Part shown: positions 12,851 through 26,025 of the stretch, piece after piece
How the letters are laid out: every line of letters starts with the position of its first letter
Numbering within the stretch: position 1 is the stretch's first letter
Source of the DNA: Gavia stellata
Taxonomy: Eukaryota; Chordata; Aves; Gaviiformes; Gaviidae
Assembly: GCF_030936135.1 (NCBI RefSeq)
Contig: NC_082616.1
Span: forward strand, 10,847,001-10,911,000
Reading direction: 5' to 3'
Length of the DNA stretch: 64,000 bases
The notes under the pieces: generated by a model
What the model was told of the DNA's origin: nothing
Database searches by the model: none
Seen by the model: only the letters and a program-made list of their open reading frames with translations
Translations under genes and position numbers: made by a program

Positions 12851-13404
12851 TTTGTTCTTATGAAGGATCAATTCAGGTGAGCTGAGTCATACAGCACTTT
12901 ATCCCAGATATATTATCACACAGATTTTTCTGATCAATACTAACCAACATGTTAAAATTGTAGTGTTCCTAATAAAACAGTAATTGCATTACGGAAACAG
13001 TAATTGACTTAATTTCCATATAAAATCTTCAAGGGCATATTGTCAGCATTTCAACAAAAAATACTTTGCATCTTCAGGTGTTTCCAGGCTCAATATGGAA
13101 TATAAAATTAAACACCTTAGATTTACATTTCTCCAGCCACAGCTTTTTCTGTCTCACTAAGGTAGTGGTAAGAGTCTAAGAGTCTTTAACAGCTTGCTGA
13201 TTTCTATTCTCCTGAGCTTCCAAGACAAGGGTAAGTTTAAAAAAAACACCAAACAAAGAAAAGAGTAATTTTCTTTTATGAATTTGTTTTGCAGCCACAA
13301 ATAAGAGCAGTAGTGTATTTAAGCTTTCATGGGTCCTTCCTGAGTATGGGCATACATATATAACTGACCAATTACATTTAAAGATAATTAGACTGATTAC
13401 AGTG

Positions 13405-13540
13405 CTCTGGATTTCAGGGTAGGAGGGATCATTAAATCTTCTTGCCTGACCTCCTGGGTACCACAGAACACTTATGTTTCTGCAGCAACTCCTATACTGA
13501 GCCTCAGACCTTGTCTTCGATTAAAGCATACCTCAACTTA
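13405..13540 (+). repeat. Ancient sauropsid interspersed repeat relic
   Basis: The stretch contains AGGAGGGATCATTAAATC, TGCCTGACCTCCTGGGTA, CACAGAAC, and then ACTCCTATACTGAGCCTCA and ATTAAAGCATACC, all in order. The same word order (gaagggaccatta-gatcat, tctgacctcctg, cacagaa, actcctgtattgagccc, gactaaagcatatc) occurs in a very common old repeat of turtle and crocodilian genomes that I recognise but cannot name. It indicates a copy older than the bird lineage. The ends are uncertain. Confidence 0.5.
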
Positions 13541-16233
13541 ATTTGTAGATGGCATAGTGGAGTTTCCAGCAGGTGACACTGAACTCAGGGTAGGAAAACC
13601 CAATGCAAGTTCCTCAGGTAAGCCTGGGCCCTTGGTTATTCAGGCAGTCAAACTAGATAACGATCATCATTCCGTAAATATAAACCCTGGTCAGCAAAGC
13701 AAACCTATGTGGAATATGCACACCTCCATGCACATGCATGCAGTTTGGTCACACACAGTTGCAAAAGGAAACAAAGGCATCCTGCCATATGAAATAACTA
13801 CTGATATATCCCTAGTGATACCACCTGCACATAGGGAATGGTCCCATAACCACTGGCAGGGTGGGGAAGATTGCCAAGGCCACGGCATGCGGACACATAC
13901 ATGGCGGTTTCTTCTTTCAACCACCCTACATGACAGATCAGGTCATGGAAGCGCCTTTATCAGAACAGCTGCATGGCAGAGCTCTTCTCTCTTTCACCAC
14001 TGTCTCCACCAGTGGGAGATTCACAGTCAATTTTATTTTTTTTTAAAGTCTCCTCATCACTCAGGAAAAAAACAGCACTATTTTTAGCAATGAGCCCCCT
14101 GTTTTCTCATGGATCTGTCCCTTTAAAATATATTCCTGCTCTTTAGATTTCTTGTTGTGCAGAAGGGGATTGCACTAACAATAAGGTTTTGTAACAAAGA
14201 CTATTTCTTTTTTGCAGGAATTCCAAATTGCCAAATTTGTAAAGAAAAGCAGGCTCCTTACTTTGGCTTGTTCCTCCTCCTGCATCTGATTCTGCTAAGC
14301 GATGCAAGGGGGAGCTCTGCATTCCCCAGAAAGGCAGGATCAAACCCATACGCTTCATTCTGGGAAACGGCAGGGTCTCCTCGCTGGCTGGGGAAGGTTG
14401 GGCAGTCTGTTTAGCTGACAGCTCACTTTCCATTTCGAAAACAACAGTATCATTTATATCTATTTCTGCCTGCTGCAATACCTCCTAGCAAACTAACAGC
14501 TGAGCTTTCACATCATATTGAACTAAATTCTGCTTATTTCTTATCAATCCATTTCAGCAACCAAGGTATCAGCCATCGTTCAAATATTTCGCTTACACCA
14601 ACCAGCTATTTACAGGCTGTCAAAAGCATGTTGTTAAATGTTCCATTCAGGGGAGCGTCTTTGCCAATGGGTATTTTAAGAGAACTACAAAAGGCTTTTT
14701 TTGATAATTATGCATGATCTCTTGACAAAATTACTTGGCCTAGCTTTATTTTCTAGGCAACAGCAGGTGAAATCTATGGAAGATGCACACAGGAACCTTG
14801 AGCACTGCTGAACCAGGCACTCCTCAGCAGTGGGGAATGGTGGCTCATTGTACCGCTCCTGGTCGAGGGCGAGACCAGTGCGTTTGCCAGCAGAGTGCTG
14901 CCGATGGGGACGTGGTCAGGGGTGGCCGTTAGAGAGGGGACCTGCAATTGTGTGTGCGTGGAGAGGGGCTCAAGCACTCTGCTGCTGCTTCCCCCATTCA
15001 GAAGCCAGAAAAACAGGCAAGGTGGCCGTGGTGAAGCCCTGCGCCTGGGTTTTACATTACAGGAAGGGATCCGATTGCTGTGATTTGTGCACAGTTCACT
15101 TGCATGAACCTATTTCCTCAGACTTCATGGAGGAGAAGTCAATGTCACCCACCCGTGTGGAAGATAATCACCCTGCGCATAAACTCAGATGTCCAGGCAA
15201 GTCAACAGCCCTACTGAGCTCTTACCATGCATCTCCACGAAGCTCAAAAACAAAGCAAATGTCTACAAAAGTCCCTTCCAGTTCTCCCCTGAAGGAGTGC
15301 AAACCTATCCCCTCTAAGTAACCAGTATGTCCCTGCAACTGGTGGGGAATAACAGCAACTTAACCAAATGAATATTAAAGCAGTTTAGCTAATGAGTGAA
15401 GTATAGGAGAGAAGATGACCAGGAAACAATCATGTCAGAGCCAGTGTTAGGAGACAGGAATACAAAGTCCATGCTCTCTGCTCAGCTCATTACCAGTTTT
15501 TAATCCTCTCCAGAAGAGCACAGACACAGCTGATGCCCATGCTGCAGTGGGATAGCGAACTCAGACAGTTGTTGATTCAGACCACCTGAGAAACCATTGC
15601 ATCTTGTAAGAGCTTTCTAAGTTTCATTAATTGTAACAGCTTCACTGTTGACATAGGTAAGAACTTGCAAATTTGCCCCTCTGATGCTTGTGTCAGTTGC
15701 TGTTTATCAATGCAACACAGGTCTTTGCAATTCAACCCTGACTTCAAAGTAAATCACATCTGCTTTCACAGAAGTTTCAACACTGACCTTGGGATCATGA
15801 TGCATGGTCTTCAGCCCAAAGTTCTGCTATTTTTATCATGAACATACCATGCGCATTGGCTTTATCTTTGAATTAAAGTATTTCTCTCTGCATGGGTTAC
15901 AGGAATCCATTATATTCCACTGGAGAACAAATATGCATCCTAGATGAAGTAGAAAGACTTCCTTATTCAGAAAAACACCACTTTCAGCTTCAAAGAAAAA
16001 CTGTACAAGTGTAAGTAATTTGGAGAGCAGCTGGCCTCACCCCCATTGTAAGGGCCGGATCCCTGCCCCGAGAAACACACAGTCCACAGATGCAATGAGT
16101 GACAAACAGAAAAACAATCCCGCTCATGACAGTAACATCCCAGTGGTGTCCACAGGAATGTTGCCAGGACAATACGACACGTGTTGAGTAACAGACATGA
16201 CGTTTTGCATGGACTGTACCGGAGGAGCGTTAC

Positions 16234-16353
16234 CTTCAGAGCATTTACCACTGAGTCAGACTGCTGAGAGGCTGAGCCATGTCCACTGACGCTAGCTGGC
16301 TCGTTGGCAGAGCAGTAACTCCCCTCCGCCCCTCCTGGCATCCTAATGGGATC
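16234..16353 (-). CDS. CCDC85A: CCDC85A coding exon, 120 bp, Ser/Gln-rich linker
   Basis: This exon encodes 40 residues in phase 0 at both ends. It starts after the acceptor TTTTTTGTGAAG and ends AAG before the donor GTAACG. The first eight residues (DPIRMPGG) are unlike what I recall of mammalian CCDC85A. The rest (AEGSYCSANEPAS, SVSGHGSASQQ, SVVNALK) aligns well with the mammalian segment GADGSNSSPNSAAS, SFSGHATPSQQ, VVHSLK. It links the coiled coil to the conserved C-terminal block and is probably disordered. Skipping it keeps the frame, so isoforms without it are possible. An internal in-frame AG could serve as an alternative acceptor nine codons in. I judge the exon real; the exact 5' boundary is slightly less certain than the others. 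Confidence 0.88.
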
Positions 16354-17210
16354 CTTCACAAAAAATTAAAAACTATTTAATAAAGAAAAGGGTTGGTAAC
16401 TAATTAAAACACATGTAAATTTTTTTTTTTTAAAGGCTGAGAAGCACTGAAGGCATGTTTCACTCCAAAGTCCCCCTCTTTCTGTGCCACAGTAACCAAG
16501 ACCACGTGAGGTAGCTCAAGTGCTACTGCTGAGTGTCACCTGAACACTCTGGCCCTCAAGGGTGTCTATCTGGAAAATCAGGACCTAGTAATAAAATTTC
16601 TTATGTATGTATGTTGCCTCACAAAAGTGCTGCGAGGTTCACAGAGATGATTTCAACTCCAGAGGAAGGTTTTGAGAACATGTAATTTTATCCCAATAAT
16701 TCTGGAGGTTGTTCCTTCAACAAAACTCACATTTTTAAACGTTGCTGCAAGGTTTGCAACACAAGCTCAGCCGCTGCTGACCAGGGAAGGAGCCAGGAGC
16801 TCCGGGCTGCCAGCTCACTCCTTCCCTGCCTCTGGCTGCTCCGGTGCAAGGGCATGTCCCCCTGCTTGCCTGCGAGATGTCAATTTATACCCAACAGTGA
16901 CAACCTAATGGGTTTTTTCCTCCCAGTGCACACCTGGAAGGGTTCTTCAGGACACTGCCAAACTAATGCAAGCTACCTAAACTCTTACAGCTCAGTCACC
17001 TCAAACTTTGCAGGACGTAAAGCATCTCCTGGAGTGACTGCAGTGCCGAGGTAACCTGAGCAAGCGGCCTGCTTTGGAGGAGTGCTAAAAATACCCCTGC
17101 TGCATTCATGGACAGCAGTGTGATAGCTGCAGTGACAGAGACGGCCCAAGTAGATGCTTCTGAGGTGCTTTCAACCTGACCTGCTTGTCACTGTCATTCT
17201 TCATGCAGAA

Positions 17211-17228
17211 TTTTTTTTTTAAAAAAAA
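17211..17228. repeat. T10A8 self-complementary homopolymer pair
   Basis: Ten T are followed at once by eight A, giving a perfect short inverted repeat. Such tracts are stiff and nucleosome-unfriendly. It is probably a simple-sequence accident. Confidence 0.6.
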
Positions 17229-20200
17229 TGATAAATATAAAGAAGAAAAACATTTCAAAGATTGAGAGATGAAAAGTTCCTTTCTTACAGAGTAAGAAAC
17301 ACTGTAGGAAACATTAAGAAATAATGTAGCAGTAATTCCTGCTGGAATGTGTGGGAAATGCGTTTCTGAAGGAAAAATAATGACAGTGTAAAGAGCCTCT
17401 GATAGGAATCAGTGCCCCCATGTGCACTAATTTGCCCCGCTGAGCAAGCACATAGCACATTGCAGTCTTTTTGGGGGTGTCTATAATCTAAACAATAGGA
17501 AAGATGAAGGTGGGTGTGGGAGGAAAAGGGCACAGAGAGATGACATGAGGCTGAACCCCACAGATCCAGTCTGCCTGAAAACGTTGAATCTAAAAGTACC
17601 CGAGTCCAAAGCAAGGTTATATGCTGTGCATGGCTTTGTCAGGATACGCCCAGGCCTTTGTAACCAACGCTGCATGGCTCGGAGCAGCGCCAAAGGGGCG
17701 CATCGCAGAGAGAACCCTTGCAACTACTGGACATGTTAGACTCAATCCCAGCAATCGCCTGCAGGACTGAACCTCATAAACTCAAAAAATCCCTCAGCCA
17801 CATATGCTAAGCCCGTGGAAAAGGTACCTTGAGTCTGAATATGAAACCCCATTTGGTACACGAACTCGTCTTCCAGTGCCACCCTCCTGCCAAGCAATGG
17901 GCGCAGTGTAAACCGCAATAGTGGGCACTAATGGGTCTCATAACTAGGCTGACAATACCAGCACACACTTCGGGGAACGTGCAGTGTATCATCCTATAAT
18001 TCTCCGCAGCAATGACTATTATCAGTTGGCTGTGATGTATGGAGGGAGGTTTAGGACTTGTTTTTCTTTGGGAAGGATTTATAGATCTGTTAGTGACTGG
18101 GCAGACTTACGCTATACTTTGGGAAAGGAAATGAGGGAGGAAGGAAAAGGGGTAATAAAGCAGATTGGAGCAATTCCGGTTTAGGATGAATTCCCTCAGT
18201 CAGCTTTGGGTTTTTTATAAGTCAAAGTATTCTGTTTCTTTTCTGACTCCAGGGCCAACAAAGATTTTGGTCAGTTTTGAATGGTAGAATATAAATATTG
18301 CTATTAAAAGGTTGGGAAAATTAGTACAGATTGTACATCTAAAGCCTCCTGAATGAGAGAAAATCCAAAGTCCTGCGAACTGTGCTGCTGTCAGAGTTCA
18401 GGCCTTCCTCCAGGCAGCTGTCCTCCACAGCCTCTTCTGTGCCATATGCAGCACATTTCTGTCTCCCTTCATGAGAATGAGAAACTTGTTGTGAACACAC
18501 TGCTTTAAGCAGACAGCATTCTCAACACATGTTGGTAGGAGATTGAAAATTAGTATTTCCCCTGTGGACATCCTTCTCCCTCCGTCCTTGAGAAGAGACA
18601 TAAGCTTTTCTTAAAAGGTAAGGTAGGTTTTGCAGCCCTGAAGCCCCATCCACCAGCTCAGGGACTTCTCATCTCAGGTGAGGCCACTCCACGGAGGCAG
18701 TACAGCTTCTGCCTTCTTTGGAGGAAGCTTATTCCAGCAGATGATGGGGATGGGACCAGCCTGAACATGGGTCTCTGGTTCCTCAGCGAGTCCTGTGAGC
18801 CTGAAGACACTTCAGCACTACTGACTGCATTACAAGTTTCTGAGGCAGCGAAGCAAAACAAGAGGAAAAGGCACTTTGCCAAAGTGGTGGTGTCTGAAAA
18901 CACGGTGCCTTAGGAGACTAGAAAAGCGTGCTTTTCAGACCTACCATCACAGCTGCTGCTTGCCAGTGGGGAGCATGGCAATGTTTATCCTTCCACCAAA
19001 ACTTGACCTGAGTTTCCTTGTGCCGAGATCCTTCTCTGCCCCTGCCCAACCCAGACTACACCTGGATCCTGAGCAGGACCTTGAGGGCGGGAAGAGAAAT
19101 CCTGTTCCCTTCCACCTCTTCTCTAGCTCCACACACAACACTTGCATTCAGCCACTCAGAGTAGGCATGCCATGTGTTCACATGTTTTGGATAGATCTTT
19201 TCATTTATCATTAAGTAACAAAGTTGTGGAAGTGGACCCAAATCAGACAGAAGGGATGAAGTTGTGGCTCCACAGTGCTGAAATCTGTATCGACTTTAAA
19301 TATCTTGAGTCATTTTGAATAAACAGTGCTGCACAATATCAACGTCTGAGAAAGAATTGGGTTTTTTCCTCATCCTACTCTGCTAACCTTCCCTATTGTG
19401 GCCATCCAGCCCTTGTGTTCAAGCTAAAGCATGGTTTGCATGTTGCCTCCTCTGAGTCTCGTGTGTACTGTGTGCAGGTTATACAGCTGCAGAAAGCACA
19501 TTGTCTGAAGCAGGCAAAAACCTCATAGTATCTCCTGTACGTTTTGCCACAAAGATAATAGAGGCAACTGCAATCGCTAAACGTGCAGATCCACTTTCTG
19601 TTGCAAGTAGATCTACAAAATATCTAATGCCAACAGGCGACCCCAGTGAACAGAAACCACAGGAAATCTGACTCAACCCCATAATATCACGTAACAAAAA
19701 AATGAGATGAATGGAAATTTAGCATCTCCCTTACATTGACTGCAAAATGTTAAGGATACTCAGGCCATTCTCCCATAGTGCCAGAGGCAAACCCTGCACC
19801 ATACCCTGGTCACGGTCAGAATAAAGAGCCCTGTGTAGAACAGGATACTCTTTGATGGAGAGAACTAATCATGAGCCTTTCTACTTGAGCCAGTAGAAAA
19901 CATCATTTTTTCAATCCATACTGTTGATAAGCACAGTCATGAATGAAAACTACTGTAGTGCAAAGCACTCTATAGCTCAAGTCAGCGGCAGTTTATCTGC
20001 CAGCCCCTCCGGAGGAAGCATGCCACTTGGTGCCTGACTTGCAACCTCCCCACGGCACGCAGGGATAACCGAGGAGGAAAAAAACACATTCCATCTCTGC
20101 CCCAAGGACACTTGCAGTCACCTCACCAAAGCTCCTGAGAGAACACGATTTTCCTGTCCACTGGGCACTGCTCTGTTCACTTACCATCGGAGACCCACCT

Positions 20201-23200
20201 CAGCAAATGCGTAAGACCTCGTTCTCCAGCGGCCTTTTATCCCAGAGGCAAGCGGTTTACTGGGAAGTATATCCTCCCTGCTGGGTAACTGCCACACCAG
20301 TTCAATCACTACCTGATTTTCAAAGCTTTTTCTCTGATTTCCCCAGCCCTCAATTTCCCCGTTAGCTCAAAGAAAATACAGGCTGTGTTTGTCAGCTTGT
20401 TTCAAACAGGCACAACAAAGGAAAACCAGAAAGCAATAAACTGCAGTATGTTGCTCTGCTGGATTAATAACACGCTAAACAAAACAGCAACACTTTTTTT
20501 AGGGAACATTCCTGTCAATTAAAATACACAATTTTAAAATGCTGCAGTTGTTCACCATAATTCCTGTTCTCAAAGACCGCAGCAGAAACCTCTACTTCTG
20601 CATATTGCTGCCAAAATCCACCTATCCTCATAGCATATTTGAAGCACACTCAGATTTCTGAGTGGCCAAAACCATTGCTGGCTACACACCTCCAGAAACA
20701 ATTTTCAGCAGGCCCTTCATAAACCTCTTCTGCTAATGAGCCTGTAAGAGAAAAAGGCTCTGGGCTGTAGCTCCTCCAAATCTTGGAGGCCACATGTATA
20801 AAGATCACCACTATTTAAAATCTGGAAAATTCAGTGGACTCTACTAGAAAATCATTGAGTACAAAGTACCTCCAGGCTTTCAGAAATTACTCTGGAAAAA
20901 ACCCCAGCCAAAACCTGTCCTTCTCTCTGAACTGGAACTCCTTTTGTATACCAGGTTTTTCTTGAATTTGTATCTTGGTAAGATCTAGCCTGTAAGCTCT
21001 TGCAATATGGACCGCCCATGCCCGCCAAGACGGAACCGCTGTACTTAGGATGCCCTGAGACAAAGACTCTGATCAGAATCTCAGCTGTTGTAAACTGAAT
21101 TCGCTCCATTAATGACCTATTAAATTAAACTGAGGATGAGAGCACATGAAAGAACAGGGTGGGTGGATGCTGTTGATTTACTTTCAGCAAATATTTGATG
21201 ACATGATTAGGTAACATAGGTTTGTTCAATGGGTTTTAATTACATTTTGGTTGAAGGATTCCCTATTCTTCTACACGCTATGGAAGGGAGGAAACAAATA
21301 GTACTGGACTGTGAGTGACACAGATTTTACAAAAAAAAAGACCTAACGAAACAGCTCCCATCTTCTAATGAGATTTATAACTAAAACCATGCCATGCAGA
21401 GGGAAAATAAAAACCACAGATCTCAGCAAAAAGGTTTTTGAAAGATTTGGAAATGGGTTAAATGGTTTGAGATAAAATGTGATAATCCAACGGAAGGGGG
21501 AAGAAAGAGGGAAATGGAAAATGTTGGAAGTGCTTAAAAATAAAGTAGTGTGTGCCTGAGGGTCATGCCTGCCGTTTCACACTTAAACATACCGGGACTG
21601 GAAAAGGCAAGCAAGGATGCAAAAACCAAAAAAAGTGCCTGAAGCAACAGTGGAAATGAAAGAGATAAAACAAAAAGATGGAAAAGGACCAAAAGATCCG
21701 TAAAGGAAAGAATGAGGAAACAGAGGCAGAAAAGCCCACGTGAGAGGGAGCAGAAGGGCTCTGGTTCAGCCCTGCACCTCACGGCTTTGGTGCTGCACGC
21801 TGTGGAAGCCGGGAGCTCAGCTCCCTGCATCCAGCCTCCAGCCCCACTGACCCTTGCAGTTTGTACACTCAGAAAGCAGCATCCTTGGTAATACTTCCTT
21901 TCCCCTTCATTAAAAGGAAAAGCTAAATTACAAGAAGAAAGAATTAGAAGGGGGAAATGTCTGACAGTTCTCCATCTCTGGCTCTTGCTCCTTCCTCCCA
22001 TGAAACAAAAGAAAACTGAAGCAATTTAAATTGGGTGCTTGCCAAGTGTATCTTTTGCAAATGCATGCACTGTCATTATATGACAGATGTCCACATTTCC
22101 ATAACATTTCAGCTGAGCTTATCAGCCCTGAAATACTACTCCTACGAAAATTCAGGGATATCTTCAGTTAATTGACATGTGGATGCCAGATCCTGATCTT
22201 GCTTCCCCCAGCATAAGGCACGGACAACAGTTACGTACCACAGCAGGTCTGGGAGGATGCTCCTGTTTGCAGTTATCTGAAGTTACTCACTGACATAACA
22301 GATCTGTCACAGCCCAGGAAGTTGTAACTGGGCTTGAATCCATTGTTTGGTCCCTACATATTTTCTTAATTATGGCTGAGTATCTTCATTACAATATGCA
22401 CAAATACTATGTTCTGGCTAGAGCACTGGCCATACTACCATGGTTTTGTTTTTTTCTATGTTAGCAGCAAAACTTGATCCACAGTGATGCTGTAGTTTCA
22501 TGTACATTTTGAGGCAGCAGAAAACAGCGGCACTGCCAGAGCCCATACGCTGCAGAGAGCCTTCCTGCCCTAGCCCCACGGGGGAACTACTCTGACCTGA
22601 AATCCATCCAGCAAAACAGAAAAGTTCTCGCTCAAATCCTTTTGCCTCTATGCACTGCTGTCACGCAGCCTTACCTACATGAGCGTTTGAGAAGCACCAG
22701 CACAAGCTGCACACCCCTTGTCTCGGGCGCAGCCAGCACAGTTTGCCATTCTCAACAGAAGATCCAGCTGCATAGCATAAACCTTGGAAAGTACCTGCTT
22801 TCTTGCACAAAATTCCTATTTGTGGCCAGAAACTGAAAGGGTCTGGATCATATCTTGTTACATGATATCTGAGAGAAGGAAAAAAGGAACAACAACAACA
22901 GCAAAAAAAGAACAGCTAATTACAGCTCTCACCAGCACAGCAAACGTACAACCCATCTACGGCTTCTCATAACTCTTAAACCCACTACTACGCTATAAAC
23001 TGCCACCAGAGCAACTGTGCAGCACAGGAAGAGACGTTAACAAGCTTAAGTGAATATGTGCATTTTTATACCTTTTCTATCACCTGATCAAACTAAAATA
23101 TTGACTCAGTGGTGGTATTGCATTTCTTCCCCTGACAAAGAAGCCCTTCAGCACCGCAGAGTGAACTAAAACTCAGATTCCATTTGAACAGTAATGGCAG

Positions 23201-24730
23201 CACTTAAAACCATCTTCTCTGGAAATGTTCTTGCCACTAAATATTAATAAAACCTTTACATTAGAGATCTGTGGGGTTTTGAAAAGAAAACTAATACGTA
23301 TGGAGGGAGACAAGCAAAGCAAAAGAACTGGAGAAGAGCCACACCTAAGTGATAGAGGAAAGGAGTGATTTATCTGAAGAGGATGTCAACAAATGCGACG
23401 GTGCATTTTCATGAGTGACACGTAAGCAGAAAAGGGGGAAAGAAAGGATATTGAAAGCAGAGAGGAAAAAGAAGAAAAGCATGGCAGGAGGAGAGAAAAA
23501 AGCCTCAGAAAGCAAGGCAAGGACTCTTCAGTAAAGACCTAGCAGAGACGTCATCCTCACGAGTGTGACTTGTCACCTCTCTCATGCTAAGCGCAGTCCT
23601 GCAACTCCCAAACCCTCCCAGTGCCCCAGTACGCCACCAGTGAGGTGCTATGCAAAAAGCAAAAGGCACTCTCTTACTGAAGCCCCGGTGAAATTTTAAG
23701 GCACAACACTGTAACTGAGTAAGAGCTGTGCCAAAAGCCTTCATCAGTTGTGGAGCTCATTGTATATTTTCAGCTGATTTGTCAAAAGCACTTGGTTTGG
23801 CTTAACGCCCAACAAGCTCCCATTCCTCCCATTAAATGGAATCGAACCAGTGCCAGGAGCTTAGGCATTTCCATCCTGTGTCCTTGTCTTCGTGACAGGG
23901 CCTGATCACTGCTGATAGCACGTCCAGGGTGTTACTCACAGGAACAACAAAACCTCAAACCGAAATCATGTAAATGTAACGCTGAGGTAATCGAATGCAA
24001 AGTCGGGATAAGCTTGGTGTCTATGTTTCCTTCCTCTCCCCAAAGCAATGGCTTTCTTCAGAAGGAAAGGTTAAGATATGGCAGGAAACGTGAACCTTTG
24101 TCAGTCATTATTTCTTAAAATAAAGTATCCAGAGATATTAAAAGATTTTTCAGAACTATACTACAGATCCTTGTGCCAACAAAATCAAACATAAGACAAC
24201 CCTGACCTGTGTATTTAAAAATAAAAAGCAGTTTGTAGGCTTGCTTACCCAGTTCTTCCCCTTCAAAACCCCACAATCAGCATATTTTGTTACAATTACT
24301 TTTGCAACAGCTACGGGCTTAGGTGCTATTTTCACAAGCACTATTTTCTGGTTTTGGCACCCCATCTAAGATATTTTCAGTGAACTCAACACCCACAATG
24401 TGGGTGCGCTCCAGTCTTTCGCAAGGTCTGGTAACGCATTTCATGGGTCTCCACCTGAGCGCCTCAAACCCCACACAAATAAAACATATGGCCTCTTCTA
24501 AAGATTTTGCCCACAAAGAACATTCTGCACAATTTATCCCCCAGTGCCGTTCCAGACCCAAGACAAACCACAACAGTGTTTTTCAGGCAGGTTTGCTAAC
24601 ATTTGCCCTGAACACTGTTCTTGACAAGAAAATAATATTCTTTATCACCGAAGATCAATCTTTGTCTTTCCTATTGAAGACTGAATACTTGTTAATGAAC
24701 AGACATTTAACTATTCTTGCTGTCCTTCTT

Positions 24731-24802
24731 TTCCAGATCAACAAATTAGGGTACAGAGAGCTTACATAAATTGCTCAAGGCCACCTAGCAAGTCAAGAGC
24801 TA
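24731..24802 (+). repeat. MIR-like CORE-SINE relic
   Basis: TTCCAGATCAACAAATTAGG, then GTACAGAGAGCTTACATAAA, TTGCTCAAGGCCAC, CTAGCAAGTCAAGAGC follows the MIR core almost word for word (cagatgaggaaactgaggcacagagaggttaagtaacttgcccaaggtcac, agctagtaagtggcagagc). The match covers about 70 bases without large gaps. This is the better of the two MIR-like relics in the window. It indicates a very old insertion predating the mammal-sauropsid split, or a bird MIR-like family. Confidence 0.6.
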
Positions 24803-25788
24803 AAGAAGAGCTATAGAGGCCCTTCCAATTGCCGTATTACAGGTGAGGAAAAAACCACCTCACTTTGCTTAAAATCTGCCTTAAGAAAGGAAACTGTTAA
24901 CCTGGGGCTGAGATCTTCTAGCTAATCTTGGCTTATTCAAATGAATAAATCGGAGCCAGTGGATTTTACTTCTTACTACATTTCACTGCTGTCTTGGATT
25001 TTACATTGAAATAACAGTACTATGTTCAATAAAAAGCACTTTTCTTCTTCCGACCAATGCCTTCATTTAAACTAGTGTTTGATTTAAACAAAATGCGAAT
25101 TCTTTTTTCTTCCGGTGGGCAACATCATTTGGAGACTTTATGGATTTTCCTAAGGATTACTTAACGAAATATAATAGAAATATGCACTGGTTTGTATGTG
25201 TATATATAAAATCATACAAGTGTCTTTGATTCATTCTTAACAAACTTCAAAATTTTTCATTCTTAAAAACATATTGGGGAAACCTTCAACTTCATATTTG
25301 CTTATTTATTCAATTTAATTTCAGTCTTGCGTTTACATATCTAATATATTCCTCAATATATTAAAACTAATAAAACCCAATTATTATTACCTAAAACATT
25401 TGCATTTTTCAAGCAAAATATTTTGGTTAACTATAAAATGTACTTGATATTTTAATAACAAGAAGCTCTCTGAATAAAACCAGAACATAAAGGGTCAGTT
25501 CACTGTGATTTTCAACCCTTAAATTAATTAACTATAAGTAGTGGCTTCCAGTGAATTTTTCTTAGCAAGGTATCAACACCTGCAAAGGAGAAAAATTAAT
25601 GAAAGCATTGTCATACTCGTAAATAAATAACCCACTCAATCACGAGCAAGATGAACAAACAGATGCAATTGCCTTTGATTATCCCAGTGATCAGCCTGAG
25701 TGTTCAAATGCAGTAACGTCAAATGACAAGTAATACTGGTTTTATCTCAAGCACGAAGACTCGAGCGTTGCTGTCTAGCTGCCGGCTA

Positions 25789-26025
<237 letters not shown>

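Larger units (their letters stand above)
9101..16233 (-). other. CCDC85A: CCDC85A intron (penultimate to last coding exon)
   Basis: This 7.1 kb intron begins GTAACG and ends CCCTTTAG on the minus strand. It holds two old repeat relics, described separately (12797-12850 and 13405-13540). The plus-strand open frames at 13557-14087 and 14830-15321 have no recognisable domain and are probably chance; part of the second lies in locally CpG-richer sequence. I see no further exon. Confidence 0.85.

Noticed and set aside
13557..14087. 176-codon plus-strand open frame
   Set aside because: It follows an old repeat relic, is rich in His, Trp and Ser from CA-rich DNA, and matches no family I know.
22180..22230. 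Possible further sauropsid repeat word (CAGATCCTGATCTTGCTTCC)
   Set aside because: Only one word matches, and the following bases do not continue any repeat I know.
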